Source: CAVYVZ01 sp050748045
GTDB taxonomy: Bacteria; Acidobacteriota; Vicinamibacteria; Vicinamibacterales; UBA2999
NCBI GenBank assembly: GCA_050748045.1
Contig: JBOGIW010000104.1
Coordinates: forward strand, 1 to 5,170
DNA length: 5,170 nt
Direction: 5' to 3'
Positions 1 through 5,170 of the stretch are shown piece after piece. The notes below the pieces were generated by a model. It had not been told where the DNA came from and did no database searches. It saw only the letters and a program-made list of their open reading frames with translations. The position numbers were made by a program, and so were the translations under genes. Positions within the stretch are counted from its first letter, which is position 1. The number at the start of each line of letters is the position of its first letter.

Positions 1-7
1 GAGTGGG

Positions 8-352
8 ATGAGCGAATTGGTACAACGACTGGCGACAGGCGAGCACCGGGTCGAGATCAGCCTCCGTCCCGAGCGCACGGTTGCAGCGCTCAAGCAATGC
101 ATCGATCGCGGCTATGTGCACGTCCGCTTCACGGAAACGCGGGGAGGTACTGAGCTCGGGATACCGCTGGATCGGGAGCGCACCGACCTGTCCAGCGCTG
201 ACTTCGAGCATGGGACCGGTCATCTGGTGCTCGCCGGCGCGCTGACCCTCGATTACGTCAACGTCCGGTGCATTGCCACCATCAGATTGCCAGAGCTCGA
301 GGGGCAGGGCCGGCTCGAACTGATCGGCGCATCGGTGCCATCCGGCGTCTGA
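8..352 (+). CDS. Conserved-looking small soluble protein of unknown function
   Basis: I do not recognise this 114-residue protein and assign no function. It has no signal peptide or membrane segment and is rich in charged residues, so it is probably cytoplasmic. The sequence suggests a short amphipathic helix around residues 21-34, then mostly beta-strands: a Thr/Arg/Gly-rich turn near 41-49, an acidic turn near 59-66, and alternating hydrophobic strands from 72 to 107. There are two cysteines, C31 and C88, with no metal-binding pattern. The ATG at 8 is preceded by GAG at positions 1-3, a possible partial Shine-Dalgarno. The frame is open to the window edge, so the true start could lie upstream. 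The TGA stop is at 350-352. It is the only plus-strand gene here and converges on the permease gene. Its regular strand pattern and the absence of a better competing frame support a real gene. The family is unknown. Confidence 0.7.
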   Translation: MSELVQRLATGEHRVEISLRPERTVAALKQCIDRGYVHVRFTETRGGTELGIPLDRERTDLSSADFEHGTGHLVLAGALTLDYVNVRCIATIRLPELEGQGRLELIGASVPSGV

Positions 353-393
353 GCGCGCACCCCCGGCCGGCGAAGCACTCACCGCCACAACCC

Positions 394-409
394 CGCCTTC
401 ACGGAGGCG
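394..409. repeat. Short 5 bp hairpin
   Basis: CGCCT (394-398) is the reverse complement of AGGCG (405-409), with a 6-base spacer; a T-G wobble could add a sixth pair. It lies 41 bases after the small gene's stop. It shares bases 406-409 with the larger palindrome that follows, so the two could form alternately. Such short repeats arise readily by chance in GC-rich DNA. Confidence 0.35.
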
Positions 410-446
410 CGACGGCATCCTCTGGAAGCATGGATGCCGTCTCGCC
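406..446. repeat. Strong inverted repeat, 15-position arms
   Basis: GACGGCATCC (411-420) and GGATGCCGTC (432-441) are perfect reverse complements around the 11-base loop 421-431. Past a single C/T mismatch (410 against 442), four more pairs form (406-409 with 443-446), giving 14 paired positions of 15. This is far stronger than the other chance repeats nearby. It sits 53 bases after the stop of the plus-strand gene. There is no T-run after it on either strand. It could be a factor-assisted terminator, an mRNA 3'-end stabiliser or a dispersed palindrome; the sequence alone does not decide. Confidence 0.7.
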
Positions 447-463
447 GCCGCGCTGCTGCGGCC

Positions 464-496
464 CGATCGCCGCATCGCTTCAGCGCGCAGCGATCG
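464..496. repeat. 7 bp inverted repeat with 19-base loop
   Basis: CGATCGC (464-470) is matched by GCGATCG (490-496). Inside the loop, CGC (476-478) and GCG (483-485) could form a small inner stem around TTCA. It is weaker than its two neighbours and is listed because it lies between them in the same gap. Confidence 0.4.
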
Positions 497-543
497 ACGC
501 ACGCGCGGTCTGCCCGTACCTGGACTGACGACGGAACGGTCCG

Positions 544-585
544 GCGTAGGGCGGATCCTCCGCACCCTCCGGATTCGCCCTACGC
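544..585. terminator. Strong hairpin just after the permease stop, possible terminator or dispersed palindrome
   Basis: Arms 544-558 and 571-585 pair at all 15 positions when read as plus-strand RNA: 14 Watson-Crick pairs and one G-T wobble (554 with 575). The loop is 12 bases, 559-570. In the minus-strand transcript the wobble becomes an A/C mismatch. The hairpin begins 11 bases past the permease stop codon, the usual place for a 3'-end structure of that mRNA. The flank is not U-rich on either strand, so intrinsic termination is not shown. The ends read GCGTAGGGCG and CGCCCTACGC. From memory, GTAGGGCG-ended palindromes recur between genes in many GC-rich genomes, so a repetitive extragenic palindrome is a real alternative. 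Confidence 0.55.
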
Positions 586-596
586 TCCTCGACTCA

Positions 597-3044
597 CTAC
601 TCGACCCTCATCGTCAACGCCGGGTTGACATCGGCGGCGCGCCGCGAGGCGAGGTAGGTCGCGAGGATGACGAGCGCCCCGAACACGGTCATGACGAGCA
701 GCGTCACGCCGAGCGGCGACGAGGCGACGCCCTCGAGCTCGCTCGCCAGCGCGCGGATGACTCCCGTGCCCACCACGCCACCCACAAGCAACGCCGGGAT
801 GGCCGGGCGAGCCGATCGATACATGTACAAGCGGATAATCTCCGCCGTCGTCGCGCCCAAAGCCTTGCGGATCCCGATCTCGCGAATCGCACGCTGGCTC
901 AGATCGGCCGTCAACCCGTACACCCCTGTAAACGCGAGGAGGATTCCGAGCACGGAGAAGCTCAGGCCGAGAAGGACCACGAAGCGAAGCAGGGCAGTCA
1001 TCTCGCGCACCCACCTGGCGATCACATAGGGTCCTTCGATGGGCTGACGGGGGTCTTCCGCCCAGACCGCCTGCCTCACGCCGGGCGCCAGGTCGGCCGA
1101 CTCGCTCCTCGCGCGAATCATCAGATAGAGCCACGCCGGTGTGCTCTGAGGGACCGGGCGATAGAGCGTTGCGGTTGGAGGCTCGTGAGGGACCCGCCGC
1201 ACGTCCGCCGCGATACCAACCACTGTCAGCCATGGCTCTGAGGCGTCGGCGCCGCCGGCGCGTATCTGCTGTCCGAGCGCGTCGCGGTCGGGCCAGAGGC
1301 GATCGGCGAGCGTGCGGCTGACGATCGCCACCGGCAGCGTCCCCTCAACGTCCCCCGGCCCGAACGCGCGGCCGGCCAGCATCCGGACCCCGAGCACCTG
1401 GAAGTACTCAGGCGTGACGGCTCGCGCGAACACCTCGGGAAGCTGTGCGTCCCCGGCGGCACGTTGGTCGGCGCGCACGATCCGCGTCTTCTGCCAGTTT
1501 TGATTGGCGGGAAGGTCGATGCCGCTGACAGCCTGGACGTCGGGCACCGCGCGAACGCGATCGATCACGCGTTCGAAGAAGTCCGCACGCTGACGTGCGG
1601 ACGGGTACCGCCGCGCGTCCAGGTTGAGCCAGAAGCTCACGAGCCGCTCGGTGTTCAGGCCAAGATCGACCGACTGCAGTTGCACGAGCGAGACGGCGAG
1701 GATGCTGGTCGTCACGACGAGCGCCACGGCCAGCGCGAGCTGGGGAGCGAGGATGGCCGTTCGCAGCCTCCCATACTTGGGCGCGTCCGTCGTGGCGCGC
1801 GACGCCTCGCGCAGGGTCGATTCGAGGCGCGCGCCGCCCGTCGCCAGGAACGTGGTGAGGCCACACAGCACCGACATGAGCAGCACGGCACCACCCACGA
1901 AGGCGGCGACCTGTGCATCGACGGTGATCGCGCCGGCCTGGCCCGGAATGCGGTCCACCAGCGGGCCCGGCACCACGGTTCGAAGCACCGACGTTCCGGC
2001 CACCCCCAGGAACAGTCCCGTGGCTCCGCCGGCGGCTCCGAGAAGCAGTCCTTCGGTGAGCGACTGGCGGAACAGCCCGAATCGCGAGACGCCCAGCGCA
2101 GCTCGAACCGCGAACTCCTTCTGCCTGGAAACAGCCAGGGCAATCAGCATCGCGGCCACGTTGACGATCGCCAGGACGAACATGAGGACCGCCGACACCA
2201 GCGCGAGCAACAATCGCGGTCTGAACTCTTCGTAATGGGCCGCCTGGGCTTCGGTGGTGGATGCGTGGACCACTGGCTCGGCAGCGCCGTACCGCAGCGC
2301 GAGCTCACGGACCACGTCAGATACCTGCGCGCCTGCGACTTCGCGGGTCACACCGGGCTCGAATCTCGCCAGCACGGTTTCGATGGCGGATCGACGTCTG
2401 TTGGCGAGCTGGTCGGGAGACATCCGCAGCGGCAGGACAATCTCGAGCCGACTCGAGAACAACCAGAACTCTGGAGGGAGTACACCGATCACGCGGTATT
2501 CGCCGCTGGAGCCCGCGAGAAACGCCGGGCCCGCAAAGTCGATCCGGCGGCCGATGATTGTCGGGTCGGCCCCGTAGCGTCTTTGCCAGAATCCGTAGGT
2601 GAGGATGACGCTTCGAGGGCCGCCCGCGCGGTGCTCGTCTGTCTCGAACGCGCGACCGAGCGACGTCCGCACGCCAAGAACGTCGAGGAAGCCTTCCGTG
2701 ACCCGCGCGGCCAGGATCGGCTCGGGTCCTTCGTCTCCAAAAACGCTGAAATCGTATATGGAGTACCCGGCGAAACGTGCATCGCGAACGCGATCCTGCC
2801 AGTCCGTGAGGGTCGGCACGGAGATCCACACGCGCTGTCCCTTCGCATTCGTCGGGGCGACACGGTAGAGCCGTTCCGGATCGGAGAACGGAAGCGGCTT
2901 GAGGAGCACCGGCGTGACGACACTCAGCACGGTGGCGCTGGCCCCAACCGTCACCGCAATCGTGAGCACGATGACAGCGGCCAGTCGCCAGTTGTGCACC
3001 AGTACCCGTACACCAAACCGGCAATCCTGCCACGCTCGAGTCAT
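597..3044 (-). CDS. ADOP-class duplicated MacB/FtsX-type ABC transporter permease
   Basis: This 815-residue inner-membrane protein has the duplicated architecture of acidobacterial duplicated orphan permeases, and its length fits that family (about 800). Each half has one membrane segment, a large extracytoplasmic MacB_PCD-like domain and a three-segment FtsX domain. The first half has segments near residues 20-45, 275-303, 328-356 and 376-402; the second near 429-455, 684-712, 746-770 and 777-799. The cytoplasmic coupling motifs follow the second segment of each half: QKEFAVRAALGVSR at 308-321 and IREIGIRKALGATTAEI at 720-736. The C-terminus, with RRAADVNPAL before the last five residues, is typical of the family. 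The start is firm: the ATG at 3044-3042 follows an in-frame TGA six bases upstream and has a Shine-Dalgarno. No ATPase gene is visible beside it, which fits an orphan permease. The substrate is unknown; MacB/FtsX relatives transmit force across the membrane rather than forming a channel. Confidence 0.93.
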   Translation of the reverse strand: MTRAWQDCRFGVRVLVHNWRLAAVIVLTIAVTVGASATVLSVVTPVLLKPLPFSDPERLYRVAPTNAKGQRVWISVPTLTDWQDRVRDARFAGYSIYDFSVFGDEGPEPILAARVTEGFLDVLGVRTSLGRAFETDEHRAGGPRSVILTYGFWQRRYGADPTIIGRRIDFAGPAFLAGSSGEYRVIGVLPPEFWLFSSRLEIVLPLRMSPDQLANRRRSAIETVLARFEPGVTREVAGAQVSDVVRELALRYGAAEPVVHASTTEAQAAHYEEFRPRLLLALVSAVLMFVLAIVNVAAMLIALAVSRQKEFAVRAALGVSRFGLFRQSLTEGLLLGAAGGATGLFLGVAGTSVLRTVVPGPLVDRIPGQAGAITVDAQVAAFVGGAVLLMSVLCGLTTFLATGGARLESTLREASRATTDAPKYGRLRTAILAPQLALAVALVVTTSILAVSLVQLQSVDLGLNTERLVSFWLNLDARRYPSARQRADFFERVIDRVRAVPDVQAVSGIDLPANQNWQKTRIVRADQRAAGDAQLPEVFARAVTPEYFQVLGVRMLAGRAFGPGDVEGTLPVAIVSRTLADRLWPDRDALGQQIRAGGADASEPWLTVVGIAADVRRVPHEPPTATLYRPVPQSTPAWLYLMIRARSESADLAPGVRQAVWAEDPRQPIEGPYVIARWVREMTALLRFVVLLGLSFSVLGILLAFTGVYGLTADLSQRAIREIGIRKALGATTAEIIRLYMYRSARPAIPALLVGGVVGTGVIRALASELEGVASSPLGVTLLVMTVFGALVILATYLASRRAADVNPALTMRVE

Positions 3045-3053
3045 GGCTCAGTA

Positions 3054-3059
3054 TCCCTC
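3054..3059 (-). promoter_or_regulatory. Ribosome binding site of the permease gene
   Basis: The minus strand reads GAGGGA, 9 bases before the ATG at 3044. An in-frame TGA at 3050-3048 rules out any longer product, so this site and the ATG fix the start. I found no convincing -35/-10 pair in the 103 bp upstream, so the gene may be read through from the amidase or use a promoter I cannot recognise. Confidence 0.7.
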
Positions 3060-3107
3060 GAATCTTGCATCCGAGACGACTGCGTGCGCGAAGTCTCAGG
3101 CAGGTGA

Positions 3108-3131
3108 CCGTGTCTTCGCCGTTCGACACGG
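3108..3131. repeat. 7 bp hairpin between the amidase and permease genes
   Basis: CCGTGTC (3108-3114) and GACACGG (3125-3131) are perfect reverse complements around a 10-base loop. The hairpin begins 16 bases after the amidase stop codon in the direction of transcription. The next minus-strand bases are TCACCTG, with no T-run, so it is not a canonical intrinsic terminator. It might attenuate read-through into the permease gene or protect the amidase mRNA 3' end. Confidence 0.45.
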
Positions 3132-3147
3132 GCAAGGCGGTGCTGGG

Positions 3148-4863
3148 CTATTGAGACGCGACGGCCTGAGCCGCCTTGAGCGACCGCTGATACGTCGAGA
3201 TGCCCGCGACGAGCCCCTCGGCGATGGCCTGGCGGTAGCTCGCGGTCCTGAGCAACGCCGCTTCCTGGCGGTTGGTGAGGAACGAGATCTCGGCCAGCAC
3301 GCTCGGCATCGTGGCGCCGATGAGCACGACGAAGGGCGCCTGCTTCACGCCGAGGTTGCGCGTCTCGCGGTAGGCCTTCCGCAGCCGGTCGAGCATGGCC
3401 GTCTGGACGAGCGCGGCGAAATCGCGCGACTCGTCGATCTTGTTGTTCAAGGCGATCGCCTTCACGATGGCCGGCAGATCGCTCATCGTCTTCGACGAGC
3501 CGGCGTTCTCACGGGCCGCGATTGCTTCGGCTTCCTTGTTCGGCGCGAAGTTGAGGAAGTAGGTTTCGATGCCGCGCGCGCTCGAGTTGCGGCTCGCGTT
3601 CACGTGGACCGACAGGAAGAGATCGGCGCCGGCGCGGTTGGCGATGGCCGTGCGCTCCTCGAGCGGCACGTACACGTTCGTCCGCCGGGTCATCACGACC
3701 TCGACGCCCGGAATCGCCAGCAGGAGCTTCTCGAGCCGCAGGGCGACGTCGAGGGTCACATCCGCCTCGTTGAGCCCTTTCACGCGCGCGCCCGGGTCGT
3801 GCCCGCCGTGGCCCGCGTCGATGACGACGCGTGAGATACCGAGCCCCAACTGCCGCGACAGCGAGAATCCTCCTCCCCGGTTCGTCGCCGGCGGCACCGG
3901 TGGCGGCGATTCGGCCGCTGGCGCCGCCCTCGTGGCCGGCACGATCGCGGAGGCGCTGTCGGCCGTCCACGTGGCGCCCGGTTCGTCCTTCGCGGCCGTC
4001 GAGCCTTCGTGACCTCCGGCCGTCGCCGTCGGAGCGGGCGTGGGTGCCGATGAGGGGCGCTTCGACGCGTCCGGTGCAGCCGCCGCGACACCCGAGGGAC
4101 GCTCGAAATCGATGACCACGCGGTACGGGTTGTAGAGCGCGTACACACTGTGGCGCGGGGCGCCCTCGAGATCGAGCACGACGCGCGTGGCGCGCGGCTG
4201 GCGTCCCACCCGGATCTGGCGCACGACGTCGTCGGGGAAGCCGAGCGTGGCGTCCCGCAGCGCCGCGACGGTCGTCGTGTTCTGCAGGTCGACGAAGACC
4301 CGCGGCGGCCCTTCGAGGCGCTCGTCATGGAACGACGCCTCCTGTTCGAGCTCGAGCGTCACGCGCAGGGCGCCGGGGACCGCCTCGCGCCTGATGGCCT
4401 TGAGCCGCACGCGAGTGTCGGGTGCGGCCGCCGCGGCCCTCGGCGGCGGTTGCAGCCGCGACGTGTGCGCCGCGACGTTCGCGTTCAACGAGCTCGTGGG
4501 ATACCGCGCCCCGAGCGCCTGGAAGAGCCGCCGCGCCGTCCGGCGATCCACCTCGTCTCCGAACTGGCGGAACGCGTCAGCCGACAGCACGGCTCCCTGG
4601 TACAGCGCGTTGTCGCTGTACCCGCTGCGGGGATACCGGCGGGCCACCGCCTCGTACTCGCTGACCAGCAGGCGCAGCCGGCGAAGCAGCGGACCGGGCA
4701 TGCCGCCGGTCCGCGTATCGAGATCCCGGCGCAGCACGTCTTCGCGCCCCAGCGTATGGGTGTAGTCGGCCTTCGCGGTCTGCGCGGCGCCGGCCGGCGG
4801 CGCCAGCACCGACACGAGCACGATGCCGGCCACGGCGGCGGCGAGGCTACCGGAGCTGGGCAT
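3148..4863 (-). CDS. Exported N-acetylmuramoyl-L-alanine amidase with TPR-like, AMIN and Amidase_3 regions
   Basis: This 571-residue zinc amidase should cut the bond between MurNAc and the stem peptide of peptidoglycan, outside the inner membrane. Residues 7-27 form a hydrophobic export signal with a likely cleavage site after AGA (24-26). Residues 28-138 are helical and TPR-like. AMIN spans about 150-255 and usually targets amidases to the septum. An Ala/Pro/Thr-rich linker covers 256-335, and Amidase_3 runs from about 343 to 562. The expected zinc ligands are present: H352 in DAGHGGHDPG, E366 in NEADVTL and H420 in SVHVNA. The catalytic glutamate is E525 in LAEISFLTN, so the enzyme should be active. 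An insertion at about 442-485 sits where AmiA/B/C carry an autoinhibitory helix. The ATG at 4863 is the only start before an in-frame stop at 4950-4948 and lies 17 bp inside ftsK, so translation is probably coupled. It resembles AmiC, but orthology is unproven. Confidence 0.95.
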   Translation of the reverse strand: MPSSGSLAAAVAGIVLVSVLAPPAGAAQTAKADYTHTLGREDVLRRDLDTRTGGMPGPLLRRLRLLVSEYEAVARRYPRSGYSDNALYQGAVLSADAFRQFGDEVDRRTARRLFQALGARYPTSSLNANVAAHTSRLQPPPRAAAAAPDTRVRLKAIRREAVPGALRVTLELEQEASFHDERLEGPPRVFVDLQNTTTVAALRDATLGFPDDVVRQIRVGRQPRATRVVLDLEGAPRHSVYALYNPYRVVIDFERPSGVAAAAPDASKRPSSAPTPAPTATAGGHEGSTAAKDEPGATWTADSASAIVPATRAAPAAESPPPVPPATNRGGGFSLSRQLGLGISRVVIDAGHGGHDPGARVKGLNEADVTLDVALRLEKLLLAIPGVEVVMTRRTNVYVPLEERTAIANRAGADLFLSVHVNASRNSSARGIETYFLNFAPNKEAEAIAARENAGSSKTMSDLPAIVKAIALNNKIDESRDFAALVQTAMLDRLRKAYRETRNLGVKQAPFVVLIGATMPSVLAEISFLTNRQEAALLRTASYRQAIAEGLVAGISTYQRSLKAAQAVASQ

Positions 4864-5170
4864 CGACTTCCTCGAAGTACCCGCGGTCCACGAGCACTTC
4901 GCGCGGCTTCCCGCCCGCGCCGGGCGAGACGAGGCCCTCGGCCTCCATCATGTCCACCAGACGCGCGGCCCGGCTGAAGCCGATCCGCAGCTTCCGCTGC
5001 AGGTACGAGATCGACACCTGGTTGCTGCTGACGACGATGCGCGCCGCTTCGTCGTAGAGATCGTCCTTCTCGAGATCGAGCGCCCCCGGTCCGGTCTTGT
5101 CCTCGTCCCCGTCCGTGATCGACTCGTCGTACACCGGCTTGCCCTGCTTGCGCAGGAAGCTCGCGAGGCG
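4847..5170 (-). CDS. ftsK: DNA translocase FtsK, C-terminal part (gamma domain), cut by window edge
   Basis: Only the last 107 residues are inside the window; the gene continues past 5170. FtsK is a membrane-anchored ring motor that pumps DNA through the division septum and promotes chromosome-dimer resolution. The visible part begins at the end of the motor domain (FLRKQGKPVYDESI, residues 5-18). An acidic linker follows, then the gamma winged helix at about 36-94, with YLQRKLRIGFSRAARLVDMM as its core and PREVLV closing it. Gamma reads the polarity sequences (KOPS in E. coli) and contacts XerD. The GTG at 5134 is an internal valine, not a start: the frame stays open and FtsK-like to the edge. 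In the recognition helix, S66, R70 and D73 align with positions I recall as N, R and E in E. coli. The SpoIIIE name is possible for this family, but the context favours FtsK. The stop is TAG, and the 3' end overlaps the amidase gene. Confidence 0.93.
   Translation of the reverse strand, partial: RLASFLRKQGKPVYDESITDGDEDKTGPGALDLEKDDLYDEAARIVVSSNQVSISYLQRKLRIGFSRAARLVDMMEAEGLVSPGAGGKPREVLVDRGYFEEVDAQLR
4869..4873 (-). promoter_or_regulatory. Ribosome binding site of the amidase gene, inside ftsK
   Basis: The minus strand reads GAGGA, 5 bases before the ATG at 4863. The site lies wholly inside the last codons of ftsK. Ribosomes finishing ftsK would therefore pass over it just before terminating at 4849-4847, which favours coupled translation. 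It supports the only available start codon of the amidase. Confidence 0.75.

Larger units (their letters stand above)
353..596. other. Non-coding gap between convergent genes, rich in inverted repeats
   Basis: This 244 bp stretch separates the stop of the small plus-strand gene from the stop of the minus-strand permease. The open frames crossing it have low-complexity Arg/Pro/Ala-rich translations, as expected of GC-rich DNA, and I do not accept them as genes. What it holds is secondary structure: hairpins at 394-409, 406-446, 464-496 and 544-585. None is followed by a run of T on either strand, so no canonical intrinsic terminator is visible. A role in stopping convergent transcription is plausible from position alone. 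Confidence 0.7.

Noticed and set aside
302..309. GGGCAGGG, a match to the E. coli KOPS consensus GGGNAGGG
   Set aside because: At this base composition a match or two is expected by chance in a window this size. One copy beside an ftsK gene says nothing about function.
268..628. Two overlapping plus-strand open frames running through the convergent gap
   Set aside because: They are Arg/Pro/Ala/Ser-rich with no domain, run through the palindromes, and have no convincing ribosome binding site.
580..1233. Minus-strand open frame of 217 codons inside the permease gene
   Set aside because: It lies in another frame of the same strand as the permease C-terminal half, which shows clear FtsX-type segments; the alternative product has none.
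3073..3097. GAGAC/GTCTC inverted repeat in the amidase-permease gap
   Set aside because: Five pairs around a 15-base loop are too weak to separate from chance.
1464..3107. Plus-strand open frame of 547 codons opposite the permease gene
   Set aside because: It is antisense to a clear membrane-protein gene. The product is rich in Arg, Gly, His, Gln and Asp with no membrane segment or domain, typical of an antisense shadow in GC-rich DNA.
2899..3834. Plus-strand open frame of 311 codons across the permease start and the amidase gene
   Set aside because: It spans parts of two confidently identified genes on the other strand, and its translation is low-complexity Arg/Val/Gly/Asp with no domain.
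3858..4098. Repetitive-looking GC-rich tract in the amidase gene
   Set aside because: It encodes the Ala/Pro/Thr-rich linker between AMIN and the catalytic domain; no regular repeat unit is visible.
4150..4977. Plus-strand open frame of 275 codons opposite the amidase and ftsK
   Set aside because: It is Arg-rich and low-complexity throughout and antisense to conserved domains.
5132..5134. GTG as the start of a 95-residue protein
   Set aside because: The frame continues upstream to the window edge with FtsK-like sequence, so this codon is an internal valine of a truncated ftsK.

Overview
The window looks like an ordinary stretch of a high-GC bacterial chromosome, most likely from the Acidobacteriota. 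The main clue is an 815-residue, internally duplicated MacB/FtsX-type permease of the ADOP class (acidobacterial duplicated orphan permease), a family concentrated in that phylum. The assignment rests on recognising protein families and base composition. No rRNA or tRNA is present to confirm it.

Layout from right to left, following transcription on the minus strand: (1) 5170-4847 is the 3' end of ftsK, holding the DNA-reading gamma winged-helix domain. (2) 4863-3148 is an exported N-acetylmuramoyl-L-alanine amidase with an N-terminal helical TPR-like region, an AMIN domain, a low-complexity linker and a complete Amidase_3 catalytic domain. Its start codon lies inside ftsK (17 bp overlap). (3) A 103 bp gap follows, with one 7 bp hairpin and no clear promoter. 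(4) 3044-597 is the ADOP permease. On the plus strand, 8-352 encodes a 114-residue soluble protein I do not recognise; it converges on the permease gene. The 244 bp between the two convergent stops (353-596) has no supportable gene but holds several inverted repeats. Two of them are strong: 15 positions per arm with one imperfect pair each.

The ftsK-amidase pair makes sense as a cell-division unit: FtsK moves chromosome ends through the closing septum, and an AMIN-type amidase splits septal peptidoglycan between daughter cells. The amidase carries an insertion in the place where regulated AmiA/B/C enzymes have their autoinhibitory helix, so it may need an activator. Whether the FtsX-fold permease next to it takes part is unproven; ADOP proteins generally stand alone without an ATPase gene, as this one does here.

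I see no mobile element, CRISPR array, phage gene or defence system. The points most worth a second look are the palindromes at 353-596, the ftsK/amidase overlap and the unknown small protein.
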